NCBI GenBank assembly: GCA_019419545.1
Contig: DXZT01000007.1
Coordinates: 1-19,697 of the forward strand
Length of the DNA stretch: 19,697 bases
DNA from: Collinsella sp.
GTDB lineage: Bacteria; Actinomycetota; Coriobacteriia; Coriobacteriales; Coriobacteriaceae
Direction: 5' to 3'
Position 1 is the first letter of the stretch. The number at the start of each line of letters is the position of its first letter. Made by a program: the position numbers and the translations under genes. The notes beneath the pieces were generated by a model that saw only the letters and a program-made list of their open reading frames with translations, did no database searches and was not told the origin of the DNA. Shown in pieces: positions 5,665 through 13,878 of the stretch.

Positions 5665-8433
5665 ATGCTGATGCTCAAAACCGTCACGGTACTCGAAGCC
5701 ATCTCCAAGCGCCGCCGCACGGCGCGCCCTGCCGCTCATACCGGCCTATCCAAGAACACCATATTCGCCGCCACCCATAGTGCCGAGGACGCCCTCGTAC
5801 TGCTTGACGCCACGGCAAACGGCCTCACCGTCGAGCAGGCAACTGAGCGCCTGAACGCCGTCGGCCCCAACACCATCGAGGCAACGACCAAAACGCTCGC
5901 CCGCCGCATCGCCGACGCGTTCATCGATCCCTTCGCCGGCATCCTCGCCGCGCTCGCGCTGGTCTCGCTCTACATCGACGTGCTCGCCGTACCCGAGCCG
6001 CAGCGCGACCCCTCCACGGTCATCGTCATCGGCATCATGCTGCTGGTATCGGGCGGTATGAAGTTTATCCAGGAAGCCCGCAGCGGCAATGCGGCCGAGG
6101 CCCTTAAGGACCTGGTCTCCAACACTTGCACCGCCCTGCGCGACGGCGGGCGCATCGAGATCCCCTTCGACGAGCTCGTCCCCGGCGATGTAATCCGCCT
6201 CTCTGCCGGCGATATGGTGCCAGCAGACGCCCGCATCATCACCGCGCGCGACCTGTTTGTGATCGAGTCCGCACTCACCGGCGAGAGCGAGGCCGTCGAG
6301 AAGACCGCTGCCATCACCGTCGTCGAGGGTGCCGACGGCTCCGCGCTACCACTCTCTGCCTGCAAGAACATCGTCTTTACCGGCACCTCCGTGCAAAACG
6401 GCACCGCCATGGCGCTTGTCGTTGCCACCGGCTCGGACACCTACCTGGGCGGCATCGCCAAGATGCTCAACGGGCGCGGCGAGAAGAGCGCGTTTGACCG
6501 CGGCGTCTCGAGCGTCTCCATGCTGCTCGTGCGCCTCATGCTCGTTATGGCGCCGGCGGTCTTTGCCATCAACGCCGCCACCAAGGGCAGCGTCATCGAT
6601 GCGCTGTTGTTCGCCACGAGCGTGGCCGTGGGCATCACGCCGCAGATGCTTCCCGTCATCGTGACCACGAGCCTGTCGCAGGGCGCCAAGGACCTCGCCC
6701 GCCGCCAGGTTATCGTCAAGGAGCTGCCGGTGATCCAAAACCTCGGCGCGATGGACGTCCTGTGCTGCGACAAGACCGGCACCCTCACCGAAGACCGCAT
6801 CGTGCTCGAGCGCTACCTCAACACCGACGGCAACGAGGATGCGCGCGTGCTGCGCCATGCGTTTTTGAACAGCTTCTTCCAGACCGGCCTCAAAAACCTT
6901 ATCGACCTGGCCGTCATCGACCGTGCCGATGTGACGTCCTCGACCGTCGTGCCCGATTCTATGCTGGGCCAGAGCCTGCGCGACCGCTATACCAAGGTCG
7001 ACGAGGTGCCCTTCGATTTCTCGCGCCGTCGCCTGAGCGTAGTTGTCGCCGACGCCCAGGGCAAAACCCAGATGGTCACCAAGGGGGCTGCCGAGGAAAT
7101 GCTCGAGATCTGCTCCTTTGTCGAGGTCGACGGCGCCGCCCAGCCGTTCACCGAAGATAAGCTCGCCCAGATTCGCAAGCAGGTCGCCGGGCTCAACGCC
7201 GAGGGCCTGCGCGTGATTGCCGTGGCGCAGAAGACCAATCCGCGCTGCGTGGGCGAATTTGGCATCGCCGACGAGTGCGACATGGTGCTGATGGGCTTTT
7301 TGGCCTTCCTCGATCCGCCCAAGGCGAGTGCCGCGGGCGCCGTCGCCACCCTCGAGGCCAAGGGCGTGGCGGTCAAGGTCCTGACCGGCGACAACGACCG
7401 TGTCGCCGCCACCATCTGCGAGCAGATCGGTATCGACGCGAGCAACGTCTTGCTGGGCTCCGAGATCGATGCGCTCGACGATGCCGAGCTTGCCGAGCGC
7501 GCCGAGCACACCCACCTCTTCGCCAAGCTCTCGCCGCTGCAGAAGGCGCGCCTGGTGCGCGTCATGCGCGAGCTGCTCGACCACACTGTGGGCTTTATGG
7601 GCGACGGCATCAACGCCGCCGCCGCCATGCGTGCGAGCGACTGCGGCATCTCGGTCGATTCGGCCGTCGACATCGCCAAGGAATCCGCCGACATCATCTT
7701 GCTCCAGAAAGACCTGGGCGTGCTCGAGCGCGGCATCATCGAAGGCCGCCGCACCTACGGCAACCTGCTCAAGTACCTCAAGACCACGGTGAGCTCCAAC
7801 TTTGGCAACGTGCTGTCCGTGACCGTCGCGAGCCTGTTCTTGCCGTTTTTGCCCATGAGCGCCCTGCAGCTGGTGTTGCTGTCGCTGGTCTACGAGATCG
7901 TGTGTATCGCGCTGCCGTGGGACACCGTCGATGACGCCTGGACCGCCCGTCCGCGCGCCTGGGACGCCGCGTCCATTAAGGGCTTTATGCTCGAACTGGG
8001 CCCCGTGAGCTCGCTGTTTGACATCGTGACCTTCGCCGCGCTCTTCTTTGTGGTGTGCCCCGCAACCGTGGGCGCGAGCTGGGCAGAGCTTGCCGCCACG
8101 GGCAACGTCGCGGGCATGACGACCTTCGCCGCAATCTTCCAGAGCGGCTGGTTTGTCGAGTCCATGTGGTCGCAGACGCTCGTGATCCACATGCTGCGCT
8201 CCCCGCGCCTGCCGAGCCTGCGCGACCACGCCGCGCCGGCACTGTGCGTTCTCACCGTACTGGGCCTGGCGCTCGTCACCTGGCTGCCGGCAAGCCCCAT
8301 CGCCGATGCGCTGGGCCTCATGCCACTGCAGACGAGCTTCTTCGCGCTGCTGATCGGCATCGTTTCCGCCTATATCGCGCTCACCCAGCTGGCAAAGCGC
8401 CGCTACATTGCCCGCCACGGCGAGCTGCTGTAG
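5665..8433 (+). CDS. mgtA: MgtA-like P-type ATPase (P3B, magnesium-transporter family), with unusual residues
   Basis: 922 residues; AGGAGG lies five bases before ATG 5665. Over its whole length it resembles MgtA/MgtB, which import Mg2+ across the membrane using ATP. Visible motifs: TGES (205-208), phosphorylation site CCDKTGTLT with Asp369, KGA (473-475), TGD (574-576), GISVDSAVDIAKESADIILL, the membrane block SSNFGNVLSV, and the C-terminal QTLVIHMLRSP typical of MgtA. Odd points: the hinge motif GDGIND reads GDGINA (646-651), losing a Mg-coordinating Asp conserved in P-type ATPases; TM4 has ITPQMLP with Gln327 where MgtA has Glu; and TM6 has Ser740 and Glu744 where MgtA has Asn and Asp. The pump may be altered in ion choice or impaired. 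The reading frame is intact. Terminator-like hairpin downstream at 8461-8502. Confidence 0.9.
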   Translation: MLMLKTVTVLEAISKRRRTARPAAHTGLSKNTIFAATHSAEDALVLLDATANGLTVEQATERLNAVGPNTIEATTKTLARRIADAFIDPFAGILAALALVSLYIDVLAVPEPQRDPSTVIVIGIMLLVSGGMKFIQEARSGNAAEALKDLVSNTCTALRDGGRIEIPFDELVPGDVIRLSAGDMVPADARIITARDLFVIESALTGESEAVEKTAAITVVEGADGSALPLSACKNIVFTGTSVQNGTAMALVVATGSDTYLGGIAKMLNGRGEKSAFDRGVSSVSMLLVRLMLVMAPAVFAINAATKGSVIDALLFATSVAVGITPQMLPVIVTTSLSQGAKDLARRQVIVKELPVIQNLGAMDVLCCDKTGTLTEDRIVLERYLNTDGNEDARVLRHAFLNSFFQTGLKNLIDLAVIDRADVTSSTVVPDSMLGQSLRDRYTKVDEVPFDFSRRRLSVVVADAQGKTQMVTKGAAEEMLEICSFVEVDGAAQPFTEDKLAQIRKQVAGLNAEGLRVIAVAQKTNPRCVGEFGIADECDMVLMGFLAFLDPPKASAAGAVATLEAKGVAVKVLTGDNDRVAATICEQIGIDASNVLLGSEIDALDDAELAERAEHTHLFAKLSPLQKARLVRVMRELLDHTVGFMGDGINAAAAMRASDCGISVDSAVDIAKESADIILLQKDLGVLERGIIEGRRTYGNLLKYLKTTVSSNFGNVLSVTVASLFLPFLPMSALQLVLLSLVYEIVCIALPWDTVDDAWTARPRAWDAASIKGFMLELGPVSSLFDIVTFAALFFVVCPATVGASWAELAATGNVAGMTTFAAIFQSGWFVESMWSQTLVIHMLRSPRLPSLRDHAAPALCVLTVLGLALVTWLPASPIADALGLMPLQTSFFALLIGIVSAYIALTQLAKRRYIARHGELL

Positions 8434-8460
8434 CCCCACCGGCACGTTCGTCAGGAATAC

Positions 8461-8502
8461 TTGGGCAGTCGCGACCCGCCCCTGCTGGCCGCGACTGCCC
8501 AA
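8461..8502 (+). terminator. Terminator-like hairpin after the MgtA-like gene
   Basis: TTGGGCAGTCGCG (8461-8473) pairs perfectly with CGCGACTGCCCAA (8490-8502), 13 bp, 16-base loop. No clear U-tract follows on either strand, so intrinsic termination is not certain. Confidence 0.5.
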
Positions 8503-8533
8503 AACAGCTAAAAAAGCCCCGTCCCAAAATGAG

Positions 8534-8641
8534 CTAGTCCGTGGGAGTCCAGGACCAGAAGAAGTTGATGAGGGCCACATGCGAGGCGGCACCGGTCTTT
8601 TTGTTGATCGAGGCGATATGACGGTAGAGCGTAGAGCGCAA
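8534..8641 (-). pseudogene. Remnant of a LuxR-type regulator gene (3' end only)
   Basis: The minus-strand frame ending at TAG 8534-8536 encodes RSTLYRHIASINKKTGAASH and then VALINFFWSWTPTD. This reads like the end of a LuxR/NarL helix-turn-helix, where the recognition helix is followed by a HI..I..KTG..SR..LI pattern. The upstream part of the open frame (to 8740) does not look like a response-regulator or MFS/LuxR sequence and I find no normal start region, so only the last 35 codons survive. The short length makes this tentative; it could be a coincidental frame. Confidence 0.45.
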
Positions 8642-8766
8642 AAGGAATAAAAATGGGCCATGTGTCCCAGTTGTGGAGACTCGTTGAGCCGTCTGGGTAT
8701 CGTGAAAGATCGCGCACTCCCCCATCATCAAAAGTGACACACGCTACCAGTTGATGGGAGGCAGCC

Positions 8767-9504
8767 ATGGGCTTCTTTGACAAGATGTTCGAGAAGAAAG
8801 AGTGCGCGATTTGCGGTACCGAGCTGGGACTTCTAGGTAAAACCAAAATCAACGAAGGCTACCTGTGCAAAGAGTGCGCCGGCAAGCTCTCCCCCTACTT
8901 CCACGGCTATCGCTCCAGCACCGCGGACGATATCCGCGAGCAACTCGCCTATCGCGAGGCCAATGCCGAACGCCTGGCTTCGTTCAATCCCACGCGTACG
9001 CTGTCTGCCGGACGTACCAACATCATGCTCGATGAGGACGCGGGCCTGCTGATCATTACCTCGCAGAGCCGCTGGCGCGACGCCAATCCCGATATCATCG
9101 AGTTCTCGCAGGTACTCGGCTGCGATATGGATATCGACGAGCACCGCACCGAGATCTATCGCGAGACCAAAGACGGCGAGCGCGAGAGCTACAACCCGCC
9201 GCGCTACGACCTGGATTACGACTTTAATCTGACCATCCACGTCAACACGCCGTACTTTACCGAAATCAACCTGCGCGTGAACGACTCCACCATCGACCAG
9301 CGCGGGTCCATCGAGTACCGCGAGGCCAAGCGCCAGGCAACCGAGGTCCGCGACGCCCTAGTGCAGCTGCGCCAGGAAACGCGCGACAGCGTCGTGGCCG
9401 CCAAGGCCCCCAAGACCGCGGTGACCTGCCCCTTCTGCGGAGCCACCACCATTCCCGATGCCAGCGGACGCTGCGAATACTGCGGCGGCGCCATAGGCGC
9501 ATAG
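8767..9504 (+). CDS. DUF4428-type protein with N- and C-terminal zinc-binding motifs
   Basis: 245 residues; GGGAGG lies just before ATG 8767. The N-terminus has the DUF4428 pattern: MGFFDKMFEKKECAICGTEL with Cys13, Cys16, Cys34 and Cys37 (CKEC). The middle (about 80-190) is a soluble domain of the kind seen in DUF4428 proteins (LDEDAGLLIITSQSRWRDAN; DLDYDFNLTIHVNTPYFTEI, predicted beta strands). The C-terminus holds a second ribbon, CPFCG (221-225) and CEYCG (236-240). No membrane segment. It is the first gene of a three-gene run in the same direction with gaps of 24 and 48 bases, so co-transcription is likely. Its biochemical role is unknown; zinc-ribbon partners downstream suggest a shared complex. 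Confidence 0.85.
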   Translation: MGFFDKMFEKKECAICGTELGLLGKTKINEGYLCKECAGKLSPYFHGYRSSTADDIREQLAYREANAERLASFNPTRTLSAGRTNIMLDEDAGLLIITSQSRWRDANPDIIEFSQVLGCDMDIDEHRTEIYRETKDGERESYNPPRYDLDYDFNLTIHVNTPYFTEINLRVNDSTIDQRGSIEYREAKRQATEVRDALVQLRQETRDSVVAAKAPKTAVTCPFCGATTIPDASGRCEYCGGAIGA

Positions 9505-9528
9505 CCCCCGGCACGGAAAGGACCGATC

Positions 9529-10851
9529 ATGGCCTTCGAGAGCGTTAACTATCAGTGCCCCGCGTGTGGCGGCCCCCTGCATTTTGCCAGCGCCGAGCAA
9601 AAGCTCGTCTGCGACTACTGCGACTCGCGCTTTGAAGTCGAAGAAGTCGAAGCCCTCTATCGCGAGCGCCAGGACAAGGCAGACGCCAAAGCCGACGCTG
9701 CAGCAGCAGCGCCCAAGCCCGCCGCCGACGCTGCGGTGCAGGAGCTCGCCCAAAACGCCGGCTATATCTGCTCATCGTGTGGCGCCGAGCTAATCTCGGA
9801 CGGTACCGTCGCCGTTACCACCTGCCCGTACTGCGGCAACCCCGCCGTGGCACCCGGTCGGCTCTCGGGAGACTTTTCACCCGACCTGGTGATTCCGTTT
9901 AAGCTCGGACGCGACGACGTTATGGCTGCGCTCAAAGAGCATTACAAGGGCAAGGTCCTGCTGCCCAAGAGCTTTGTCACCGGCAACCACATCGACGAAG
10001 TCCAAGGCGTTTACGTGCCGTTTTGGCTTTACGGCGCCCGCGTGGACGGCGAAGTGCACTTTGATGCTACCAACGAGACCGTGACTGAGGAATCCGATCG
10101 TACCGTCACGACCACCGACCACTACGACGCCTACCGTAAAGGCAATATCTCATTTGAGCGCGTACCCGTCGATGGATCGTCCAAGATGCCCGACGGCCAC
10201 ATGGACGCCATTGAGCCGTTTGACTACGATGCCCTGCGCCCATTCTCGGTCGCGTATATGCCCGGCTACATCGCCAACCGCTACGACGAGGATTGCGAGA
10301 CCTGCAAGGCGCGTGCCGAGCGCCGCATGGAGGAGAGCACGATCTCGGCCCTGCGCGAGACCGTCGTCGACGAGTACGACGACGCCACAGTCGAAAGCAA
10401 GCAGCTCGACTACACCTGGGAAAACAGCGATTATGCCCTGTTCCCCGTGTGGATGCTCTCTACCTCGTGGAACGGCAAGAGCTACCTGTTTGCCATGAAC
10501 GGCCAAACCGGCCGCATGGTCGGCGAGCTCCCCTGCTCCAAGCCCAAGCTCGCTATCGCCTCGGTGCTGTTCTTTGTGATTGGATTTGTCCTCTCCCAGA
10601 TCCTCTTCATGGGTGAGAACGCCTTCGATCCGGATTACCTCGCCTTTGACATCGAGGGCATCCTCATCAACATCGTCGCGCCGCTGATCATCGTGATCAT
10701 CGCGGACGTGTTGCTGGTCGGCCAGCTCAAGACAGCCAACGAGGCCGCCCACGCCGACGAGTACTGCGGCGAGCTCGACCTGGTCGAGAAGCACGACACC
10801 TTCAGCCACACCGAGACCACCGTCGTCATGAAGGACGACAAGGACGACTAA
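9529..10851 (+). CDS. Double zinc-ribbon membrane protein (YdjG-like)
   Basis: 440 residues; AAAGGA precedes ATG 9529. Two TFIIB-type zinc ribbons lie at the N-terminus: Cys10/13/28/31 and Cys81/84/99/102, joined by an Ala/Lys-rich linker. The large soluble middle domain (about 115-335) includes DEVQGVYVPFWLYGARVDGE and SDYALFPVWMLSTSWNGKSY. Two hydrophobic segments follow (about 341-361 and 375-400), then a short acidic tail. This architecture is commonly annotated as TFIIB-type zinc-ribbon or primosomal-like protein; in Bacillus subtilis the comparable YdjG sits with PspA and the SPFH protein YdjI in an envelope-stress operon. A scaffold or recruiter at the membrane is therefore likely, by analogy. 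No enzymatic motif is visible. Confidence 0.85.
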   Translation: MAFESVNYQCPACGGPLHFASAEQKLVCDYCDSRFEVEEVEALYRERQDKADAKADAAAAAPKPAADAAVQELAQNAGYICSSCGAELISDGTVAVTTCPYCGNPAVAPGRLSGDFSPDLVIPFKLGRDDVMAALKEHYKGKVLLPKSFVTGNHIDEVQGVYVPFWLYGARVDGEVHFDATNETVTEESDRTVTTTDHYDAYRKGNISFERVPVDGSSKMPDGHMDAIEPFDYDALRPFSVAYMPGYIANRYDEDCETCKARAERRMEESTISALRETVVDEYDDATVESKQLDYTWENSDYALFPVWMLSTSWNGKSYLFAMNGQTGRMVGELPCSKPKLAIASVLFFVIGFVLSQILFMGENAFDPDYLAFDIEGILINIVAPLIIVIIADVLLVGQLKTANEAAHADEYCGELDLVEKHDTFSHTETTVVMKDDKDD

Positions 10852-10899
10852 CCATCCTGACCAATACCACCCGGCCTTTGACGAGAAAGGAAGATCACC

Positions 10900-12141
10900 A
10901 TGGGACTCTTGAAAGCTGGATTGGGTGCTGCCGGCGGCGTCATGGCCGACCAGTGGAAGGAATTTATCTACTGCGAATCGATGCCCGCTGACGTCTTGGC
11001 CTGCAAGGGCAGCAAGCGCACCGGCGGCCGCAGCTCCAACACGCGTGGCGAGGACAACGTCATCTCAAACGGCTCCGTCATCGCCGTTAACGATGGTCAG
11101 GGCATGCTCGTGGTGCAAAACGGCAAGATCATCGAGGTTGCGCTGGAGCCCGGCGAGTTCGTCTTTGATACCGGCAGCGAGCCGAGCGTCTTTAGCGGCA
11201 ACTTGGGCGACTCCATCAAGGAGACGTTCGCCAATATCGGCAGCCGCTTTACCTTTGGTGGCGACGCGGGCAAGGACCAGCGCGTCTACTTTATCAACAC
11301 CAAGGAGATCATCGGCAACAAGTACGGTACCGCCTCGCCCGTGCCCTTCCGCGTGGTCGATAACAACATTGGCCTGGATGTCGACATCTCCGTGCGCTGC
11401 AACGGCGAGTATTCGTACCGTATCACCAACCCGCTGCTGTTCTACACCAATGTCTGCGGCAACGTGACCGATAGCTACACACGCGACAAGATCGACAGCC
11501 AGCTTAAGTCCGAGCTGCTCACCGCCCTGCAGCCTGCCTTTGCCAAGATCTCGGAGATGGGCATTCGCTACAGCGCCATCCCCGGCCACACCACCGAGCT
11601 CGCCCGCGCGCTCAACGAGGTCCTCTCGGCCGATTGGCGCGACCTTCGCGGTGTCGAGATCGTGAGCTTTGGCGTCAACTCCATCGCCGCCTCGCAAGAG
11701 GACGAGCAGATGATCAAGGACCTGCAGAAGGCCGCGGTCATGCGCGATCCCACCATGGCAGCCGCCAACATCGCCAGCGCCCAGAGCGATGCGATGCGAG
11801 CGGCAGCCGCCAACCCCAACGGCGCGATGGCCGGCTTTATGGGCATGGGCATGGCAGGCGGCATGGGCGGCATGAACGCCAGCCAGCTGTTCGCCGCCGG
11901 CCAGGCACAGCAGCAGGCCGCCCCGCAGCCGGCTCCGACACCCGCTCCCGCACCGGCTCCTGCCGCTGCCCCCGCGGCCGGCACGTGGACCTGCAGCTGC
12001 GGCGCCACCAACACCGGTAAGTTCTGCCCCGAGTGTGGCAGTCCCGCGCCCGCCCCGGCACCGGCCAAGTGGTTCTGCCCCAACTGCGGCAGCGAAAACG
12101 GCGGCAAGTTCTGCAGCAACTGCGGAACGCCCAGGCCCTAG
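10900..12141 (+). CDS. SPFH-domain protein with two C-terminal zinc ribbons (YdjI-like, 'virion core protein' family)
   Basis: 413 residues; AAAGGAAG precedes ATG 10900. The start (MGLLKAGLGAAGGVMADQWK, then FIYCESMPADVL) and the core (NGSVIAVNDGQGMLVVQNGK, then VALEPGEF; ISVRCNGEYSYRITNPLLFY) match the SPFH proteins named after a poxvirus core protein. After a helical region and a Met/Gly-rich stretch comes a Pro/Ala linker, then two zinc ribbons: CSCG...CPECG and CPNCG...CSNCG (about residues 365-410). SPFH proteins oligomerise on membranes. With the preceding gene this pairs like YdjI with YdjG of Bacillus, where YdjG/YdjH recruit YdjI to stressed membrane. No transmembrane helix is seen, so membrane contact probably depends on the partner. 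A GC-rich hairpin follows. Confidence 0.9.
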   Translation: MGLLKAGLGAAGGVMADQWKEFIYCESMPADVLACKGSKRTGGRSSNTRGEDNVISNGSVIAVNDGQGMLVVQNGKIIEVALEPGEFVFDTGSEPSVFSGNLGDSIKETFANIGSRFTFGGDAGKDQRVYFINTKEIIGNKYGTASPVPFRVVDNNIGLDVDISVRCNGEYSYRITNPLLFYTNVCGNVTDSYTRDKIDSQLKSELLTALQPAFAKISEMGIRYSAIPGHTTELARALNEVLSADWRDLRGVEIVSFGVNSIAASQEDEQMIKDLQKAAVMRDPTMAAANIASAQSDAMRAAAANPNGAMAGFMGMGMAGGMGGMNASQLFAAGQAQQQAAPQPAPTPAPAPAPAAAPAAGTWTCSCGATNTGKFCPECGSPAPAPAPAKWFCPNCGSENGGKFCSNCGTPRP

Positions 12142-12160
12142 CCCCTTTATCTGGTAATTG

Positions 12161-12182
12161 GCGGGGGATCCGCCACCCCCGC
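12161..12182 (+). terminator. GC-rich hairpin after the SPFH gene
   Basis: GCGGGGG (12161-12167) pairs with CCCCCGC (12176-12182) around an 8-base loop, then ATTTGCTT. It is a plausible weak or partial terminator between the SPFH and lipoprotein genes; read-through would still allow coupled expression. Confidence 0.5.
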
Positions 12183-12221
12183 ATTTGCTTCTATGGGTTT
12201 CGTTCGATAAAGGAGGACACC

Positions 12222-13064
12222 ATGAAGACAACGTTCAAAAAGTCCGTACTCGCATTTCTGACATGCGTCCTTGCGCTCGCCTTTGCCCTGACGGGCTGCA
12301 GCGGCGGCGGCAAAGACCCCAAGGCCAACTTCGTCGGCAGCTGGGAACTCTCGGGTGGAACCCTGGAGGGCGAAGAACTGACCGATGAGTACATGAAGAT
12401 GCTCGAGGATTGGGGTGTCCACTGCGTCCTGATTCTCGATGAGGACGGTACAGGCGCCCTCGACCTGTTCCTTGAAGTCGTCGACCTGAAATGGGAGGCA
12501 AAGGACGCCACCACCGTAACCATCACCGCCGAAGACGAGTCGCATGACATGAAGCTCAAGGACGGCAAACTCATCCTCGAAGAGGATGACGGCAATCTTG
12601 TCTTTAGCAAGTCCGACAAGGACCTGTCCGGCACGGTGAAGAAGGATCGCGAGGCGGCCGAGAAGGAAGAAGAGATCGACGAGGCCGTCGAAGACGACGA
12701 CGTTCAGAAGATTGAAATCTCCCCCGCCGTCACCGTTGCCGATGACGACCTGTGCACCATCACCGTCACCGAGAAGTTCAAGGACGAGTGGGGCGACATC
12801 GGCTTTGTCGTCAACATCGCCAACAAGAGCGACAAGGACCTGACCTTCTACGCCCCCAGCGGCAAGACCAACGTCAACGGTACCATGAAGGAGCCTTGGT
12901 TCTCGGCTCACCTGATGCCCGGCACCAACGCCACCGAGGAATTCACCTTCTCGAGCGGCGAGCTCGACAGCCTTGACAGCCTGGTCAACACGACCATCGG
13001 CATCGACGCCTATCTGACCGATTCCTACGAGGACGTCGCCTCCTACAGCGCAACTATCGCGTAA
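12222..13064 (+). CDS. Secreted lipoprotein, function unknown
   Basis: 280 residues; AGGAGG (12211-12216) precedes ATG 12222. A longer in-frame reading back to 12033 overlaps the SPFH gene and would bury the signal peptide, so it is rejected. Signal MKTTFKKSVLAFLTCVLALA with lipobox LTGC; the lipidated Cys is at about residue 23. The first mature part (GSWELSGGTLEG; TTVTITAEDESHDMKLKDGK) looks like a beta-barrel domain of the lipocalin-like type often found in such proteins. A charged, Glu-rich linker (DREAAEKEEEIDEAVEDDD) joins it to a C-terminal beta-sandwich-like domain (GFVVNIANKSDKDLTFYAPS; SSGELDSLDSLVNTTIGIDA) resembling DUF4352/DUF5067-type domains, though I cannot assign it firmly. 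Located outside the membrane. Convergent with the signalling operon. Confidence 0.85.
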   Translation: MKTTFKKSVLAFLTCVLALAFALTGCSGGGKDPKANFVGSWELSGGTLEGEELTDEYMKMLEDWGVHCVLILDEDGTGALDLFLEVVDLKWEAKDATTVTITAEDESHDMKLKDGKLILEEDDGNLVFSKSDKDLSGTVKKDREAAEKEEEIDEAVEDDDVQKIEISPAVTVADDDLCTITVTEKFKDEWGDIGFVVNIANKSDKDLTFYAPSGKTNVNGTMKEPWFSAHLMPGTNATEEFTFSSGELDSLDSLVNTTIGIDAYLTDSYEDVASYSATIA

Positions 13065-13112
13065 CGGCACGTAACATCAGCCGCGGATTGGCGGACACAT
13101 CCGCGCACACCA

Positions 13113-13147
13113 GACGGGGCCGCAGGAGTTGATCCTGCGGCCCCGTC
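13113..13147 (+). terminator. Hairpin terminator after the lipoprotein gene
   Basis: GACGGGGCCGCAGGA (13113-13127) pairs perfectly with TCCTGCGGCCCCGTC (13133-13147), 15 bp, 5-base loop. There is no strong U-tract, but its position 48 bases after the stop, between convergent genes, supports termination. Confidence 0.65.
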
Positions 13148-13178
13148 GCCTTGCGCCGACAACACTGCCCATACAAGC

Positions 13179-13218
13179 AGACCGCCCGCCGTTTTAGATG
13201 CGAAACGGCGGGCGGTCT
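13179..13218 (-). terminator. Hairpin terminator of the response-regulator operon
   Basis: AGACCGCCCGCCGTTT (13179-13194) pairs perfectly with AAACGGCGGGCGGTCT (13203-13218), 16 bp, 8-base loop. It lies 36 bases beyond the response-regulator stop on the minus strand and may work in both directions. Confidence 0.65.
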
Positions 13219-13254
13219 ATCTTTACGGCGCCGGAACACGGGCGAGCGCGTCGA

Positions 13255-13878
13255 TTACGGGCGCTCCATGTTGGGAACGATGCTGCCCTCCGTTACTGCG
13301 TGCACGGCCAGGCGCATGATGTTGTCGTAGCCGGTCTTGTTGAGGATCTCCGAGATGCGGCGTTTGATGGTGCCCTCGCTCATAAACAGCTCGGCCGCAA
13401 TCTCGCGGCGGCTTTTACCCTCGCAGGCAAGGCGCAAAATCGACAGCTCGACATCGTCGAGGGCCGCCGTGCCCGAGAAGATGCTCTCGGGCGGCTTGGG
13501 AAACGTGCAGTAGCCCGCCAGCGTGGAGCGCATCACGGCGAATAGCTCGTCGATACCGACGTTCTTATACACAAAGCTATCGACGCCCGCCTCGCGCGCC
13601 TGGTCCACAAAGGTGATCTCGGGCATACCCGTCATGATGATGACGCGACACTCGGGCAGCTCCTCTTTAATACGCGCCGCCGCCACGATGCCGTTGGAAT
13701 CGTGCTCGGTGCACACGTCCATCAGTATCATGTCCGGGCGCTCCTTGAGTACGACATCGAGGGCTTCGGAAGCATCGGCGATTGCGGCGACAACGGTCAT
13801 ATCGGGCTGGTCGCCAACGGAGCGCGCGAGGCTCTCGCGCAGAATGGCCTGGTCTTCGACAATTAACACGCGGATCAT
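13255..13878 (-). CDS. NarL/FixJ-type response regulator
   Basis: 207 residues; AAGGAG lies upstream of the ATG at 13876-13878. The receiver domain (1-120) has acidic pocket Asp9, phospho-acceptor Asp54 in ILMDV, Thr in IIMTG, and Lys105 in SFVYK. The C-terminal LuxR-type helix-turn-helix (about 140-200) is clear: LDDVELSILRLACEGKSRRE, then IAAELFMSEGTIKRRISEIL and NKTG. It should bind DNA as a dimer when phosphorylated. Its start codon overlaps the stop of the histidine kinase gene (ATGA, 4 bp), so the two are translationally coupled partners. Target genes are not evident from the window. Confidence 0.95.
   Translation of the reverse strand: MIRVLIVEDQAILRESLARSVGDQPDMTVVAAIADASEALDVVLKERPDMILMDVCTEHDSNGIVAAARIKEELPECRVIIMTGMPEITFVDQAREAGVDSFVYKNVGIDELFAVMRSTLAGYCTFPKPPESIFSGTAALDDVELSILRLACEGKSRREIAAELFMSEGTIKRRISEILNKTGYDNIMRLAVHAVTEGSIVPNMERP

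Noticed and set aside
6346..8661. A 771-codon open frame on the minus strand
   Set aside because: It is antisense to the MgtA-like gene. The high-GC codon pattern leaves the opposite frame open; its translation is His/Gln/Gly-rich low-complexity with no domain and no ribosome site.
11065..12231. A 388-codon minus-strand frame
   Set aside because: Antisense shadow of the SPFH gene with low-complexity translation.
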